64,000 nucleotides of DNA from Colletes latitarsis (GCF_051014445.1 NC_135137.1:28149501-28213500), one strand, 5' to 3'; positions 45,201 through 57,984 are shown, counted from the stretch's first letter. Numbers and translations are program-made. The notes: generated by a model from the letters alone, not told the origin.

Positions 45201-46176
45201 AATTACCAATGCATGAGCTCGCATTTAAAAATAGCATCAAAGCAGAACCGTGTAAAACAAACTACAGAAATATGAGATGAAGTAATTCATAAACGGAAAA
45301 ATATAATATTAGAAAAAGTGTAAAGTCTGGTAAAATTTACGTTTACTGACATTAATAACGTCTTCGTTAATATTTAAAGTATTTATGCTATTATAAAAAG
45401 AGATTATATAGATAGTCTGAGGTAGATCAAAATTGCTAATAACAAACAGTCATAGTCAAGTCGTCTAATTTGGACTATTTTCAAATTTATAATTAATACG
45501 CTAAAGTACTTTGAAGTTATCTAGTTTAAAGGAAGACAATTATAAAAATCCAATTTAGGAAATTAGTACTCTAAATGAAACCACTGGTTTCTTAAATTGT
45601 ACATGATTTAAAATTACATACAGTTTTAAACCAGTGGTTAGTTTAAATCAGTTAAAACAATTCACATAATTTAAAACAGCTAAAAATATAATTTGTTCAT
45701 ATTATTTTTAATTTAAATAAAACTATCATGTTTCCAACATTATTCCTTTACAAACGGACATTTTGCAGCACAAATGTTAGGAAAATAACGGAAAACTAAC
45801 TCGTGTCTAAAAATTACCTAGTTCAATGTATTAATTGTATTTCAATTCAATGAATTGTTATATATATTAAGGAAATTCAAAACGGTAAAAATTTGATGTT
45901 TAAACATGTTGGAGGATTGAATTTCGTCCATTAGTATCTTAGCATACGTTGAATATAAACAACATGTACCTAATCTAATACGTTTTTACGTAGAATTTGA
46001 TTTTCTTTCTGAATGATGGTATGGAAAAAATTTATTTAAAAAATGAGAGGTGTCCTTAATATGGTCTAGATTCTATGCAACTTTTGTACGAAATGATTTT
46101 ATACACAGTAATGTATTTAAGAGCAATTTAATATGTATTTTTATAACATACGTTCATTAAAGCCTTATGAGAGATA
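42271..46176. other. Non-coding DNA with small low-complexity features
   Basis: A run of twelve C lies at 43252-43263 and a run of twelve T near 42921-42933. A hairpin with 12-bp arms (AACCACTGGTTT, about 45579-45590 with 45628-45639) is present. A 74-codon frame at 43442-43666 and a 90-codon minus frame at 43914-44186 were examined and not recognised. No splice or promoter signal was convincing. Confidence 0.4.
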
Positions 46177-47172
46177 CTGATTGTTTGGCCACTTCTGGGG
46201 AAAATTTTAATGGGAGATTCTAGAGGCCAAAATAAGACGAAAATCAAGAACCCCAATTTTTTGATTGAGGCTTCCTTAAAAACTTATTAACGTTTAAAGT
46301 TCCTTACCGACCAGAAATTTTTTCGGCATAATTAAAAAATTTCAAATCATTCTGAAAAAATTATTTTTAGTTGCAGGGATCAATTACAAGCCTTTTTGGT
46401 CAACAGACATATCCCCGAAATTCTTGTCAGTTTCGAGAAAAAAATTCCTTACCGAAAATATAATTTCTGGCCAGAATGTCTGCCCAAATTTTCATGCGAA
46501 TCTTTAAAACGTCATAACTTCTGAACGGATTGGACGATTTTAATGTTTAAAAAAGCAAACTACGCGTATTTTGATGGAGAATATGTACAAATTGTAAAAA
46601 TATTCGAAAAGTTGGTCCTTGACCCCACAAAATGAGAAAAACCCCATAAAAATGGTCCAATTTTCAAACAACCATAATTCGTACAATAGTGAATATATTT
46701 CAATGAAACTTTTTTCTGAAGTAGAGTTCATGGGTACCTACCAAAAAGTATTAGACAACTTTTCTGTAGGGCGTCAAACAAAATTACTAAAAATCAAAAA
46801 CGAGTTTTTAAGAAAAATTGACAGGGGGTAGGTGCTTAAATTTTTCGATGAAAAAAAAAGATTTCAAATCGTTCTGGAAAAATTATTTTCGGTTGCGGGG
46901 GTCAATTACGATCATTTTTGGTGAATGAACATACCCCTGAAATACTATGCAGTTTTGAGAAAAAAATTCAGGAAGGTGCCTAAATTTTTCGGCGAAAAAA
47001 CAAAATTTTAAATCATTCTAAAAAAATTATTTTCAGTTGCGAGAGTCAATTACAAGCATTTTTGGTGAATACACATACCCCCAAAATCCTGCTTAGTTTC
47101 GAGAAAAAAATTCGTGTAGGTGGACAAATTTTATTAATAATTTTGTTAATAACTGTTTAACGAAGCCTCAAT
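46177..47172 (+). mobile_element. Long-TIR element family A, copy 6 (degenerate left, missing right end)
   Basis: The left terminus is decayed (CTGATTGTTTGGCCACTTCT). The body contains the core at about 46510 and three modules. Homology stops at about 47172 in CGAAGCCTCAAT, so roughly the outer 85 bp of the right terminal repeat are missing. The next bases belong to the Mutator-like transposase remnant, giving a direct transposon-transposon junction. Confidence 0.8.
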
Positions 47173-47174
47173 AT

Positions 47175-47900
47175 TGATGAGTACCTTAGTCGTTCAGTTT
47201 CTTCATAAAACTCATTAAGAGTGCTTGAGTCTTTTTTCTTAGTCAATTCTCGCTGTTGAAATGGCGTAGAAGCTTGTTCTTCAGCGATGATAATTCGCTA
47301 TCTGTCCATGCGCTCAGCAAACAATTTCGTTTGCGGGCCAGCAACAATTCCTAATATATTCATCATTTTTAGCAGTGGCATATATCCATTGTTAAAGATG
47401 CAAGCAGCCAGGAATGCAGCAATCTCAATAGTGTTTGCTCCACAGTGCAAATGTTTTGGTGCCAGAGCCCATACACAAGAGTTAAAACTTTCATTATTAT
47501 TTTGCGTGTGTCCTACATTTTTTCACCAGATCACGAGATGTTAACTGTTCAGGTATCGAACGGATTGCTTTTATAACATTATCGTTTAACGGAGGAGGAC
47601 GACTAAATGATTCAAGTTCACCCTTTGCTTCCGCACATCACCATTTGCAGGAACTTTCTTCTCCCTCAGGACAGTTGCGATGGAATGGATTACTATCAGT
47701 AGAAGACATATAATAAAATGTTGTCCACGCTGCTTTTTTTATGTCCTTTATTGAATTAGGGTTTCTTCTAATGGCTAAACCATGATAACGTCAATGTGGC
47801 AATCAGTCAATTTACCAGATCCTTTTCCACCGACGCCATCATGAGTTTTCTTTGTAGCTTGCTGATGAGTGGCTATTCTTTAACAAAACTGACGCTTAGA
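47175..47900 (-). pseudogene. Mutator-like transposase pseudogene
   Basis: On the minus strand, broken frames give in order GVGGKGSGKLTD (about 47850-47812), HRNCPEGEESSCKW (about 47690-47645) and NNNESFNSCVWALAPKHLHC then GANTIEIAAFLAACIFNNGY (about 47500-47380), with LLKMMNILGIVAGP and LFAERMDR following. This order (GKGSGKLTD, CP.G..SWC.W, N.NESFN...W..PK, then a glycine/hydrophobic tail) is that of a Mutator-like transposase domain found in many insect and cnidarian proteins. At least three frameshifts and several stops interrupt it, and the Trp of the SWC.W motif is Ser. The N-terminal portion is missing or beyond recognition. It directly abuts family A copy 6. Family call is from memory of motif order. 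Confidence 0.6.
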
Positions 47901-49298
47901 TTTTACAAAATGTGAACGAGAAAACTCGGCCACGGATAATTAACAATCGTAGTACGGTCCGACCGTGTCACAGGTGCCACATAGAAGCCTCTAACTTCAT
48001 TCATTATTAGAATTTTAAAATTTCCTTTTACACATTCTTCAAACATTAAAGAAGTAAGAAATGTAAAAACAAAAATTATTTTTTGAAAGTCCTAGACCGG
48101 AACCTCCCCTTAAATTGGAAAAATCGTGTCCCGAGTAGGTTTCGGGCCTCGAATAAAAGAATTCTCCCGCGAAAAGACGGTTGCCCGGAATCCGGTGTAG
48201 CAGAGCTGACCCGTTTTTCAAGCAGAACGTCTCGGCGAAGTTAATTCGAGTTTAATTATTCGGAAGACATGAAACGACTGTGAAACCGAGAAACGTCGCT
48301 TTAATTCGAGCGGAAGCGAGCGGAAATCTCGTGTAAAAAGGGAAGAGGAACGGAGGCCCCGGGAGTTGTTAAACGCAAACTCCGGAGCCGAGCAAACACT
48401 CGACGGAACGGGGGACTCTCGGTGTTTGTAGTACGGGACGCGATTCGGAGCGATTTCTGCATGTTGCTCGAGTTGGTTTCGACAAAGTGTTCGCTTGTTC
48501 CTTGTTACCGCGATTCCCGGTATCGAAATTGCCGTGACGTCGTCAGGGAACGCGCGCAATGTTTTAGTACCCTCGCCGGTTGCGAGTCCGGCTGAATATA
48601 TATGCAGCGCAATAATTCACACGGCGTTGCGCCGGCGCGCGTATTCTTTCGTTCAATTTAAAAATATTTCCGTCGTTGCTTCGTGAATTGCCGCATTCCC
48701 GTATCTCGCCGTGCGCCGGGGCTGGCTCGTCGTCGCCTTTTATTGCTGTTTCCTCTTCCCCCCTCCACGGGGGTAACTCTAAAATCACACGGAACACGAC
48801 GAAACTTTTATGGAGCGGCGATTAAGGCGACGCGATATCATTCCGGTGATTTACATGTCGCGGACGTCGGCTGCGTTTGTAGCAATTTTAACCGAGATCG
48901 AAATCTCTCGTTAGGCTACGACGCCGTGTGTGTATCGCGATGCGAAGAGATATTGGTCGGTTCTTGCTCGGTGCGTCTCGTTGCGTAATCGAACGGGTCG
49001 AAATAGATACGCGATTGGAAGTCGAACCGAGGCTTACAAACCGTGGAGGTGCAACGTCGATTAGATATAGACAACTTATGGATAATTATAAGCGTACGAG
49101 AGAGTATCTTAGAGATATCGATACACGGTAATAAGAATAATTAAAGTCGGACGGGATCGATGGTTATCGTGCTGACGGAATGTCTTCGCGTTGAAAGGGT
49201 CGAAAGTCGATTACTAACTTGGTGGGTGAATTAAAAATATTAGGTCGTTTCGTATATCCGAGTTCTGTTCTACAACTTAAAGCAATATTTTAGGTATA
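47901..49298. other. Large CpG-rich segment, no gene assigned
   Basis: About 48080-49200 is strongly CpG-enriched, second only to the 38-39 kb segment. Frames of 60-113 codons occur on both strands (for example 48218-48559 minus and 48683-48988 plus) but none has a recognisable domain and they overlap each other, as expected by chance in GC-rich DNA. It may be an exon, promoter or conserved intronic island. Confidence 0.35.
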
Positions 49299-49946
49299 CA
49301 GGGTGTCCCAACATCGGTGATACAAGCTGGAAGAAGGTGATTTTACATGGAAAAACAAATCGAAAATAAAAAATGAAATTTACAGGATTTAAATGAAAAT
49401 AAGGTAATTAACTTATTAAACTAACTTCATTAATACAAAAATTGTTGAAAATTGTTTATTGTGATGCATACACAACTATACTTTCTGAATTATATTTGTA
49501 TAAACATACATTCTAATGTATTCTCTGTCTTTAATTCTTCGAATACCAAATGGTTCTCACTTTTAATTGAGGAAGGCTTAAAATATTCCTCATACACTTT
49601 TGTTTTAACATGAACCCATGGATAAAACTCAAGGAGTATCAAATCTGTAGACCATGATTATTCAAAACTAAAGATAATGTGCTAACAATAAGACAACAAA
49701 TAAAATTGTGATACATGCTCAGGAGGCTTTGTCATCACGTGTGTATAGAAGTGCAGAAAACACAATAAAAGTCTGTATTAAGATCTATCCGACATAGTTA
49801 AATATACACATACTCAGTGAATATTCAAAATCAATTTTTTCAATAACAAAGCTCCAAATGAACAAATTTTATTCTTTAATTTTGATTTGTTCTTTCATGT
49901 AAAATAACCCTCTTCTTGGTTGTACCACTGATGCTGGGACACCCTG
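49299..49946. mobile_element. Second CAGGGTG-ended TIR element, 648 bp
   Basis: Left end CAGGGTGTCCCAACATCGGT, right end the inverted CAGGGTGTCCCAGCATCAGT. Similarity of the two ends extends about 75 bp inward with some gaps (both reach ATTTTACATG, then GAACAAATC-like sequence). TA lies on both outer sides. It shares only the outermost CAGGGTG with family A. No transposase frame; non-autonomous Tc1/mariner-type element. Confidence 0.82.
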
Positions 49947-50839
49947 TATAACTTTATGAAAAACAGTAACTCCCCTTTCTTTGCCAAAACCATGTCGCTA
50001 CAAAATTTTCTTGATTTTTTATTAAAATATAGTTCAATGCTTTTCATCAAAATGTTGACATTTTCAAATTGTTTACCCACTAATAAGCCTAGAGATTGTT
50101 GTATGTTATTTCTTAGAAGGTTCGGTTTTATTATATGCAAACAAAAATATTCATGCAACAAACAAAACTGAATTCTTGATGTTAGTTTAAAATTTCAGAA
50201 ATTCCCTCTATCGACAAATTTTATTTCTTTTCTATTAAATTACAAATCCTCAGAATATCGAATGGCACGAATTTATGGGACGACATAATACAAAAGAGAA
50301 TGAAGTCCAAGTTCTTTAATTTCATTAAATTTACGTACTGGAGAAAGTTAAATTTTCTACTGTTATTTATAAAAAAACAGTGTAACAATATTTATATCAA
50401 TAGAAAGGTTAGGCTACCCCATTCCCACTTTTTAATTTATTTCGATATTGCATTCGCTATACAAATATATATAGATAGATAGCACAAAAATAATTCAAAC
50501 GATTTTAAAAAAGCAATGAAACGCTAATGGACGAGTAATTTTCAAGGCGTCCATTCGTTATCAGAAGTGAAGAATTATGTGAATAAGTTGGGAAAGTTTT
50601 ACCATATATTCATATAGTATAGTTTGAATTTATTCATTCATATATTATGCATTCATATTATAGTTTGAACTTCTGTCTATCACAAACTTTGCAACAAATA
50701 AGCATTTAAACCACAATGCTGATATCAAAATAGCTTATACCTAATTTTTCGCCAAAAAGAACTCAAGATTTTGACATTACTGAAATATAAAACTTGTTAA
50801 ATGTTGGAAAGAGATTGCAGCATTAAACAGTGCAATAAA
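49947..50839. other. AT-rich non-coding DNA
   Basis: A short ATAG-type microsatellite occurs at about 50466-50481. Frames at 49956-50171 and 50300-50482 are short and unrecognised. Confidence 0.35.
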
Positions 50840-51165
50840 ATTATATTGCAAGAAAGATGTGACTGTTTGAAGTTTGCAGTACAAGTTGTTTAGTACATTC
50901 CAGGTTACTGTTTCCGAGGCATCTACTGGTATATTCAGTATTTTGGTACGAATGTTCATCTTAAAGTGGTTCTGTGGTTTATCCTTGTCAAAATAATTCC
51001 ACAGAAAGAAGTGTGAAAGAAGTCACATCTGGGGATCTTGGGGGCCATCATAAATCGTCGAATCTTGATATTATCCGAGTAGGAAAACGTTGCGTGAAGT
51101 TTATGGTGAGGTTCGTTTTGCTGAAACCACACTTTTCCATCTTCCTCCAGCTCTGGCACGAACAA
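50840..51165 (-). pseudogene. IS630/mariner-superfamily transposase relic
   Basis: On the minus strand a 69-codon frame (51165-50959) reads PELEEDGKVWFQQNEPHHKL and later APKIPRCDFFHTSFCGI. This resembles the second and third catalytic segments of insect transposases of the form WFQQDGAP.H ... PP.SPD.TP.DFF.WG. The usual Asp after WFQQ is Asn, and the SPD.TP segment is scrambled by small indels. A following frame (50959-50777) ends weakly like the family tail. No termini were found. A heavily decayed fragment, distinct from the mariner at 30 kb. Confidence 0.5.
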
Positions 51166-52964
51166 ATTTTTGAATTTTATATTCTTTTACTATAACAGTT
51201 TAGGCGTTCCCTTTTGAATCTTCAATAATCCCTTTTCACTCCAAATTTTACATACTAATTATAGGTATCAATAATAGAAACGATACACAGAATGTTTATA
51301 TTATATTTAACTACTTGGAATTACATTCGTTTTACTACAAACTATCTACAATACATTATTCCTTTTTATAATAGCATAAATAATTTAAAGAAACTTCATG
51401 AAAATATTTTTGATATCATTATTTCAATTTTTATTAACCTTTGACAGTGACCAATTTATAAATCATTTTGTGTGTTGTTTCTGTTATTAATCCTATTGCT
51501 GTGATGTAATAATTAGGTGTCGCTGCATACACTATCATTTTTATATTAAATTCTGACCATGAGAATTAATCTGGACCATTATAAACAGAACCATGTTTTA
51601 ATAGAAAGAGGGATATTCTAAAAAAATATTTGATTAACAGACTTTAAATGGTAACTTTACGCTTGAACATTCTTTCTTCGAATTACAAAATTATTTCAGT
51701 ATTTATGTTTTTATTTATGAATTACTATAATTAGATTCATCGAACTTTAAACTATCGTTTGCTCTACGTACTTCAAAAACTGATTATTTCGAAACGGAAA
51801 TCTCGTGTATACAAATTTTACTATGCGTGCTCGTTTTATTTTTGGACGAAAAATTGCATGATTTACTTTACAAGTTAGTCTTTACAACGTTTTTTTCGTT
51901 TGTTTTATAGCGAAGCGATGACACATTTATAGTAAGAGGAATGTTACAACAGTATGTGTATACTATAAATGATATTTTGTGAGTTTTTATCGTGCAAGAA
52001 TGATTCGATTCAGTGAAGAGAACACATAAACTTCTCTCGTACCCAAAGCTATCAAGAAATGTTTTAAACATCACTTGTATAGTTTCATAAGACCAGAAAT
52101 ACAAATTTTGTGTTCAAATATTAGTCTTCTTCGGAGTAATGGATTTTATCATGAACTCTTTAAATTGAACTGTGCGATCTCTTCCCTGCAGAGGGATCAA
52201 AGTTTCTGAGACAAAGTCAACAATTTAAAGCGTATGAACACTACGTTGTGGAATTACCTAACTATGTCGTGGTCGCCTAAATTTAGGATTGTTACCATTT
52301 ACGACGTGTAAATGTTACAGATTACGGAAGCGCGATAACTAACGACCCCGTAAATTTCTGTTTACTCTGCTTCTGATATAGCGCGTTCCCAATTTTTTGA
52401 CGTTCTTTATGTATTTAATCTTCTTTATCTACCTTATATTAACAAGTAGACTCTTCATTTTCTTTGCTACTTCTTCACAATGTCCGTTGTAATCGCGTCG
52501 CCGCACGTTCGAGCAAAACTTATAAATGTTAAAATGTTTTAGATTGATAAAAGAAATTCCGTTAAGCGTGAATTTGGAATTTTCTCACGTTTAGAGTCCG
52601 TAGTAACTTTGACAGAGATGAAGGTATTGTATTTTGCTCACGATTTAGTAAAAAATTATTACAAAAACAAAAAAACAGAATATAGATAAATTCACAGTAT
52701 TTGCTTTTAAACATAGCTTAGATTAAAATAGATCCACTAGAAATTTTCTCATATTGATATATTCTTAAAATATGTCGTGAAATCGTCGATGTCGTAAATT
52801 AACTACATTTTCTATCAAGTTAAATATTCGATTCTCTTGCTATACTATGAAAGTAGATCTTTAAACAGTCTGATTTACAAATTCTAGAAAAAATTGTAAT
52901 CGTTAAAAAAGACTACTTTGAATCTAGCAAGAAATTGATGAAAAGAAACCTGTGCAGTATTATA
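51166..52964. other. AT-rich non-coding DNA
   Basis: No gene, RNA or transposon boundary recognised. TTAA CCTTTGACAGTGACC at about 51436 is a possible lone piggyBac-type end, but no partner was found. Confidence 0.35.
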
Positions 52965-54014
52965 CAGGGTGTTCAACCACCGCTGGGGAAAATTTGAATG
53001 GGAGATTCTAGAGGCCAAAATAAGACGAAAATCAAGAATATCAATTTGTTAACAGAGGCTTCGTTAAAAAGTTATTAAAAAAGTAAATTAAACAATTTCA
53101 AATCATCCTAAAAAAATTATTTTTGGCTGCAGGGGTCGATTGCAATCATTTTTGGTCATTACACATACCCGCGAAATCCTACCCATTTTCGAGAAAAAAA
53201 TTCCTTACCGAAAATATAATCTGAGGCCTGAAATGGTTTCTCGAAATTTCATGTGAATCTTTGAAACATCATAACTTCTGAACGGATTGGACGATTTTAA
53301 TGTTTAAAAAAGCAAACGACGCGTATTTTAGTGTAGAATATGTAGAAATCACAAAAATATTCGAAAAGTTGTTCCTTAACCCCGTAAAATAAGAAAACCC
53401 CCATAAACGTGGTCCAATCTTCAAACGACTATAACATCTACAATAGTGAGTGTATCTCATTGAAATTTTGGAGGGAACTAGAGTTCATGTATACCTACGA
53501 AAAAGTATTAAACAACTTTTCTGTACAGCGCCAACCAAATATATTAAAAATCAAAAACGAATTTTTAAGAAAAATCGACAGGGGGTAGGTGCTTAAATTT
53601 TTCGACGAAAAAAAACATTTCGAATCGTTCTAAAAAAATTATTTTCGGTTACAAAGGTCGGTTACAATCATTTTTGGTCATTGCATATATCCTCGATATC
53701 CTACACACTTTCGAGAAAAAAATTCGAGTAGGTGGACTTCGTCAACAAAATTAAACAATTTCAAATCGTTCTGAAAAAATTATTTTTGGTTGCAGGAGAC
53801 AATTACAATCATTTTTAGTGAATAGATATACCCCCAGAATCCTATCTACTTTCGAGAAAAAAATTCTTTACCGAAAATATACATAACTTATATACATATA
53901 TCTATAACTTTTTAACGAAGCCTCAATCAACAAATTAGTATCCTTGATTTTCGTCTTAATTTGGCCTCTAGAATCTCCCATTAAAATTTTTCCCAGGGGT
54001 GGCCGAACACCCTG
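52965..54014 (+). mobile_element. Long-TIR element family A, copy 7
   Basis: Full-length 1050 bp, CAGGGTGTTCAACCACC to GGTGGCCGAACACCCTG, TA on each side. Core at about 53272 (AACTTCTGAACGGATTGG) with modules near 53095, 53610, 53757 and a partial one at the right. No transposase frame. Confidence 0.9.
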
Positions 54015-56990
54015 TATATCACAGAATAGTTCGAAGAATAATGGAACAAGATGAAAAGCGGGACAAAAGAAAATGAAACGGGAAAGTGAAAATAGGTCAC
54101 GCGGAAACATTAATCAGTTAGAGAGTAACATTACTGAAATCGAAAATGGAACGAAAACGTACAGCACGCTGCTAAATAGAAGTCGTGCGTTACTTTGATG
54201 AAAGTAGAAACCATGCATGCGTAATTATAGGTAATATCGAGAGCGATGAAGTGGAATGAAAGTTTTGAGATGTCCCGCGTTATCGATTCGCGGTGATGTT
54301 TTATTCGTCGATACTGACGGCACTGATGTTCTTAGAAATTTAATTGAATGTTCGTACGATATATAGGCTACGAAACCGTGTCTTGCGTTGCCATACTTTC
54401 CTTCCAGTTCGCTAAACATAGATTTTCACTCGTACGAATTTCGTCAAACACACTTTTCCACGTGTATTCGCGCGTGCTAAAAATACGGAAGCCAATGTTT
54501 CACCATTGACCGTTCCGATGGAAGTGCTCGTAAGTAGAGTTTCCAGGGAAACACTTGAAGTTTATTTATGAAACCCTCCGCGCGTGCGAGATTTAGTTGC
54601 GATACTTTTTCTGCGCATCGTAGCAAACTAGCATTAACGCGATCACCGATTAAATCAACTTAAGATATATTTGAGTAACTTCTTTATAATTATACAGTGG
54701 CGTTTATTCTCTTTCACGGCATTAAAAAGTAGGAATTTTAAATGCAGTTTCAAATTGCAGTGTTTTCTCTCTTCTTTATTGTATAAATGGTTGTCATCTA
54801 TTAAAGTTGTATAATTGCTTTTCACCAGGAAGAGTACAATTAATGATACATTTAATAGAACAAGTAGGAAGTTATTAGTCATAACCGATAATATTGTGCA
54901 AAGAAAGCTATTTTTTTATGTAAGAGTAATGTAAATTAAAATACTGAATAATTTATGCTAAAAGAAATTTAGAACGAGGCTAAAGCTTTAAAATAAACGT
55001 AGCAATTCTTCGAAGATACAAAGATAATATTATTCCATTTATGAAGAGAATAAACATATTCACGGAATGTGTATAATAATTCATACTATATTGAGTCTCC
55101 ACCTTTTAATGAGAAAAAGTTTATGTATGTCCATTACATCTACTCTCTTGAACAGCATATTTGCGTTAAAAAGTAACAGGCGTAGTGAAACTGGAAATAG
55201 TTCTATGAAAGAAATAAGCTTAGATTTTATCACTTTTACTCTAGAATAACGAAGTATGTGGCACAAAGGAATGTTTAGCGATTGTTAAGCTAAGGAAAAG
55301 TGTTTTGAATAACAAAAGAATTAGTTGCAGAAGCAGCTAGTGTAGCAAATGTTTTATAAAATTTATTCATTTTTTAATATTTGCAATTGATCCTGCGGAA
55401 TATACATCCTGTATATAAATATAAGAAACTAGCGAGACCATACATCACATTTGAAACTCGAAGAAGATTAACAATCACACATAGTCTGTTGAAACGAAAG
55501 AAGGAATGTGAAGATCGCATTGATATGTTCTAACGGAAAAGAGAATAAGATCAGCATCTGATTATTATAGCGATATCTCTAGGCGGGAATCAAGCTTTCG
55601 TAATGATAATTAACTTCAATTTTGTTTTCTTTGACATATTTTATCTTCACAATCGGTAATATATAACTGCAGTCAGTGAATGATGTTCCTTTCTATCAGC
55701 ATAGCTATGCAATTGTTTATTAACTAGAATGGGTTGATTTATTTTTATAGAATATGATTTATTCTCGTTTGCATTTACAATACTGTTCGTTAAAATGAAA
55801 TCGGTGTAGAAGATACGTAAAACGATTTCTATATTGAAGTTATTTTTAAGTCAACACTGTTGTGCTTGAACTGACAAAATTACTCTTTATTTGAGAAAGT
55901 AAATCCCTGCGTGCATCAGATTTTTCCAATGTTTCGTCTCAAAATTAAACAAATTCTCTAACATTATACGTAGACAATCAATCGATTTTGCAAAAAGTAG
56001 CTTCAAACTTTAACAGGTTGATCAAAATTTCGATTTTAGACATTTGTAAACTATCTAATTTAAAATTTGTCTTAGTACAAATTTGTTTCTTTTAACATTT
56101 GAGAATTGTTTTACTTCCACAGTGAAATAGTAAAAGTCAAAGCATTAAAATTGCAATGTCACTGAAGTTCTCTTTTCGAAGACTTGCAGTAATGCTTACA
56201 AAAAATCATAAAACATTACAACGCAATAGTTCTGACACCAATAATTTCGTTCGAAAATTAAATTTCCGCCGCCTTCGTTAAATATTTGTTGCACCGTACG
56301 CGTAGCATGCAATGCATTTTTCACGGTACAGTGATAACAAAGTATCCGTAGAAATTTACGCGGAAGCAAGGGCTGTGTTCGTTGATTTCCATCTCGATCT
56401 AGACCTCCAGCGCCAACAGTGAACGTACGCGGGTGTAATTGATCCAGTGGTTAACAGCAGTTTGTTGGTAATTAACAACGTTGAACGTTCGAGAACTTCT
56501 GTCGCCGGGAGAAAGTAACGTCGACCCACGAATAGCCACGAAACGTCTGAATTTCTTTTGGTCGCGACTTACTAGGAAATCGCTGGTGGGCATCTATCAT
56601 GCGATCCCGGTCTTCATACGGTCCGATGGGTTTCTTACCAGTCCGCGACGGGGCATGGAAACCTGCTTAACATGCTCCTGCGTCTCTAAATATATTAGTC
56701 GCGTTATAGCTTGTCGATGAGCAATACCACACGTTTAATCCGGGGATGAGACGGCCGTCCCTTGCACCGGACGTACGTATATGGCGACGATAAAATCTAA
56801 GCGTATCTCAGTCGCTTCGATAAACTTAGGTGCTGCACGTATATCATCGATCATGCCAGTTATCGCTAAGGCAGCGCGTACGCTACCAGCGATTCGCGAG
56901 ATTGTTGCTCCTCCTGTCGAAATGGAACTTATTCGGCTTTCACCTGTTGCTCTGGAGTTCTTCTTTTCGTCGATGATTCGATTCGGAGAG
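54015..56990. other. Non-coding DNA with CpG-enriched patches
   Basis: Patches at about 54120-54660 and 56280-56990 are richer in CG. Frames there (54225-54419 minus, 56399-56593 minus, 56481-56720 plus, 56781-57041 plus) have no recognisable domain. The intervening part is AT-rich with nothing identified. Confidence 0.35.
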
Positions 56991-57775
56991 CAAGATTGTA
57001 GCTGGCTGTTTCATCAAGATTATTGTACGTTTTTTCACTAATTTTATGCGTTGGACTTTCATCTTTCAAATTACGAGTCATATTCTGTGGTCTTATTTTG
57101 TTCGAAAGTCTTCCGTTTGTTGGTAATTTGATTTTGTTTGATTCGAAGCACGAATTTGCAACTGTTACTTTGGAGTCTCCTTTTTATCTGCTTGAAAGTC
57201 TTCCGTTTGTTGGTAGTTTGAAAATCTTCCTTTCATCGACGATTTCGTTCTGTTTCATTCGGAGATCGAGATTGTAGCTGGTTGTTTCGCCAAAATTATC
57301 GTACATTTTTCAGTAATTTTATGCGTTCGACTTTCATCTTTCAAATTACAAATCATATTCTGTGGTCTTATTTTGTTCGAAAGTCTTCCGTTCGTTGATA
57401 GTTTGATCTTGCTTGATTCGAAGCACGAGTTTGCAACTGTTGCTTTAAAGTCTTCCTTTCCTCGACGATTTCGTTCTGCTTGATTGAGAGATCAAGATTG
57501 TAGCTGGTTGTTTCAGTAAGATTATCGTACGTTTCTCAGCAATTATACTCGTTCGACTTTCATCTTTCAAATTACGAGTTATATTTTGTGGTCTTATTTT
57601 GTTCGAAAGTCTTCCGTTCGTTGGTAGTTTGATCTTGCTTGATTTGAAGCACGAGTTTGCAACTGTTACTTTGGAATCTTCTTTTTATCTGCTTGAAAGT
57701 CTTCCGTTTGTTGGTAGTTTGATCTTGCTTGATTCGAAATACGAATTTGTAATTGGTAGTCCTAATCGAATACGC
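56991..57775. repeat. Complex tandem array, about 230-275-bp units
   Basis: Unit starts AGATTGTAGCTGG at about 56993, 57269 and 57495. Each unit has GACTTTCATCTTTCAAATTA, then TGTGGTCTTATTTTGTTCGA, then a short sub-repeat AGTCTTCCGTT(T/C)GTTG.TAGTTTG that occurs five times (near 57106, 57198, 57382, 57607 and 57699). Variable numbers of the sub-repeat explain the unequal unit lengths. Long frames through the array (for example 57599-57823) repeat FESLPFVGSLILL-type sequence but lack start context and differ in frame between units, so they are not taken as coding. Confidence 0.85.
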
Positions 57776-57984
57776 GGTAACGTTTCACTAAAATTGTGTG
57801 TTAACTCTTTTACTGTTTATTGACCTTCACGAGCAGGATGGTTTTAACTATTAATGGAGTCTGTTGCTGATGGATCAATTTTTACACTGATCAATCTGAT
57901 CATAGAATTAAGCTATTTGAATATTTTTCTAATATCTTCCATGATAACCAACTAACCCTTTGGAGTAAGTAGACTTCTAGTGTG

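Noticed and set aside
47287..47544. 85-codon + frame over the Mutator-like remnant
   Set aside because: It is the antisense shadow of the minus-strand transposase homology.
57951..57980. CTAACCCTTTGGAGTAAG, possible piggyBac-type end
   Set aside because: Similar to the 18904 terminus, but the TTAA is mutated and no partner end was found before the 58-kb element.
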